Part shown: positions 7,113-7,137 of the stretch, one piece after another
Layout: every line of letters begins with the position of its first letter
Numbering within the stretch: position 1 is the first letter of the stretch
Made by a program: the position numbers and the translations under genes
The notes under the pieces: model-generated
What the model was told of the DNA's origin: nothing
Database searches by the model: none
What the model saw: the letters and a program-made list of their open reading frames with translations, nothing else
From: JAICTV01 sp035634055
GTDB taxonomy: Bacteria; Planctomycetota; Phycisphaerae; Tepidisphaerales; Tepidisphaeraceae
DNA length: 7,137 nt
Direction: 5' to 3'
NCBI GenBank assembly: GCA_035634055.1
Contig: DASQDR010000130.1
Coordinates: forward strand, 1-7,137

Positions 7113-7137
7113 TCACTTCTTCTTCGCTGCCGGGGCG
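7113..7137 (-). CDS. C-terminal end of a further gene (partial, seven residues visible)
   Basis: Read on the minus strand from the window edge, the codons give A-P-A-A-K-K-K followed by TGA at 7115-7113. An alanine/proline stretch ending in a lysine run is a common C-terminus for ribosomal, histone-like or other basic bacterial proteins. The stop lies just outside the inverted repeat, in the direction expected for a gene preceding the aminotransferase. With only seven residues the product cannot be named, and chance is not excluded. Confidence 0.4.

Overview
The window is very GC-rich and reads as a housekeeping and accessory stretch of a planctomycete chromosome, most likely class Phycisphaerae. 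Three things suggest this: a large secreted protein that combines an SdrD-type B domain, GGAGND-type beta repeats and a C-terminal dockerin-like tail (DADLNGKITGDDY / DFDHNARIDGDDY); a small hypothetical protein of a type I associate with planctomycetes; and intergenic inverted repeats built from short tandem units. The taxonomic call is an inference; there is no rRNA or other marker gene here.

Layout. Bases 2-2776 (+) hold the C-terminal 924 residues of a secreted multidomain protein whose N-terminus, probably a reprolysin-like (M12B) zinc metalloprotease domain, lies left of the window. It converges on a ribonuclease D gene (rnd, 4199 down to 2892, minus). A 362-bp divergent intergenic region (4200-4561) separates rnd from a stand-alone response-regulator receiver gene (4562-5002, +). 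Then comes a 194-bp inverted-repeat element (5021-5214), a 118-residue hypothetical protein with a good ribosome binding site (5347-5703, +), a short convergent intergenic region with small hairpins, and a class I/II PLP-dependent aminotransferase (6976 down to 5852, minus). Just upstream of the aminotransferase lies a second, different inverted-repeat element (6983-7105). The last 25 bases carry the apparent C-terminus (APAAKKK-stop) of another minus-strand gene.

How they work together. The genes do not form an obvious operon or pathway: extracellular proteolysis or adhesion, RNA 3'-end processing, phosphorelay signalling and amino-acid transamination sit side by side with alternating strands. 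I found no new defence, biosynthetic or mobile system. The most unusual content is non-coding: two intergenic inverted repeats with 33-bp and 42-bp imperfect arms, one showing 9-nt periodicity and the other 8-nt periodicity, each lying between two genes of the same orientation. The second point of interest is protein architecture: a roughly 258-residue DFNR/jelly-roll-like module appears to be inserted inside another beta domain of the secreted protein.
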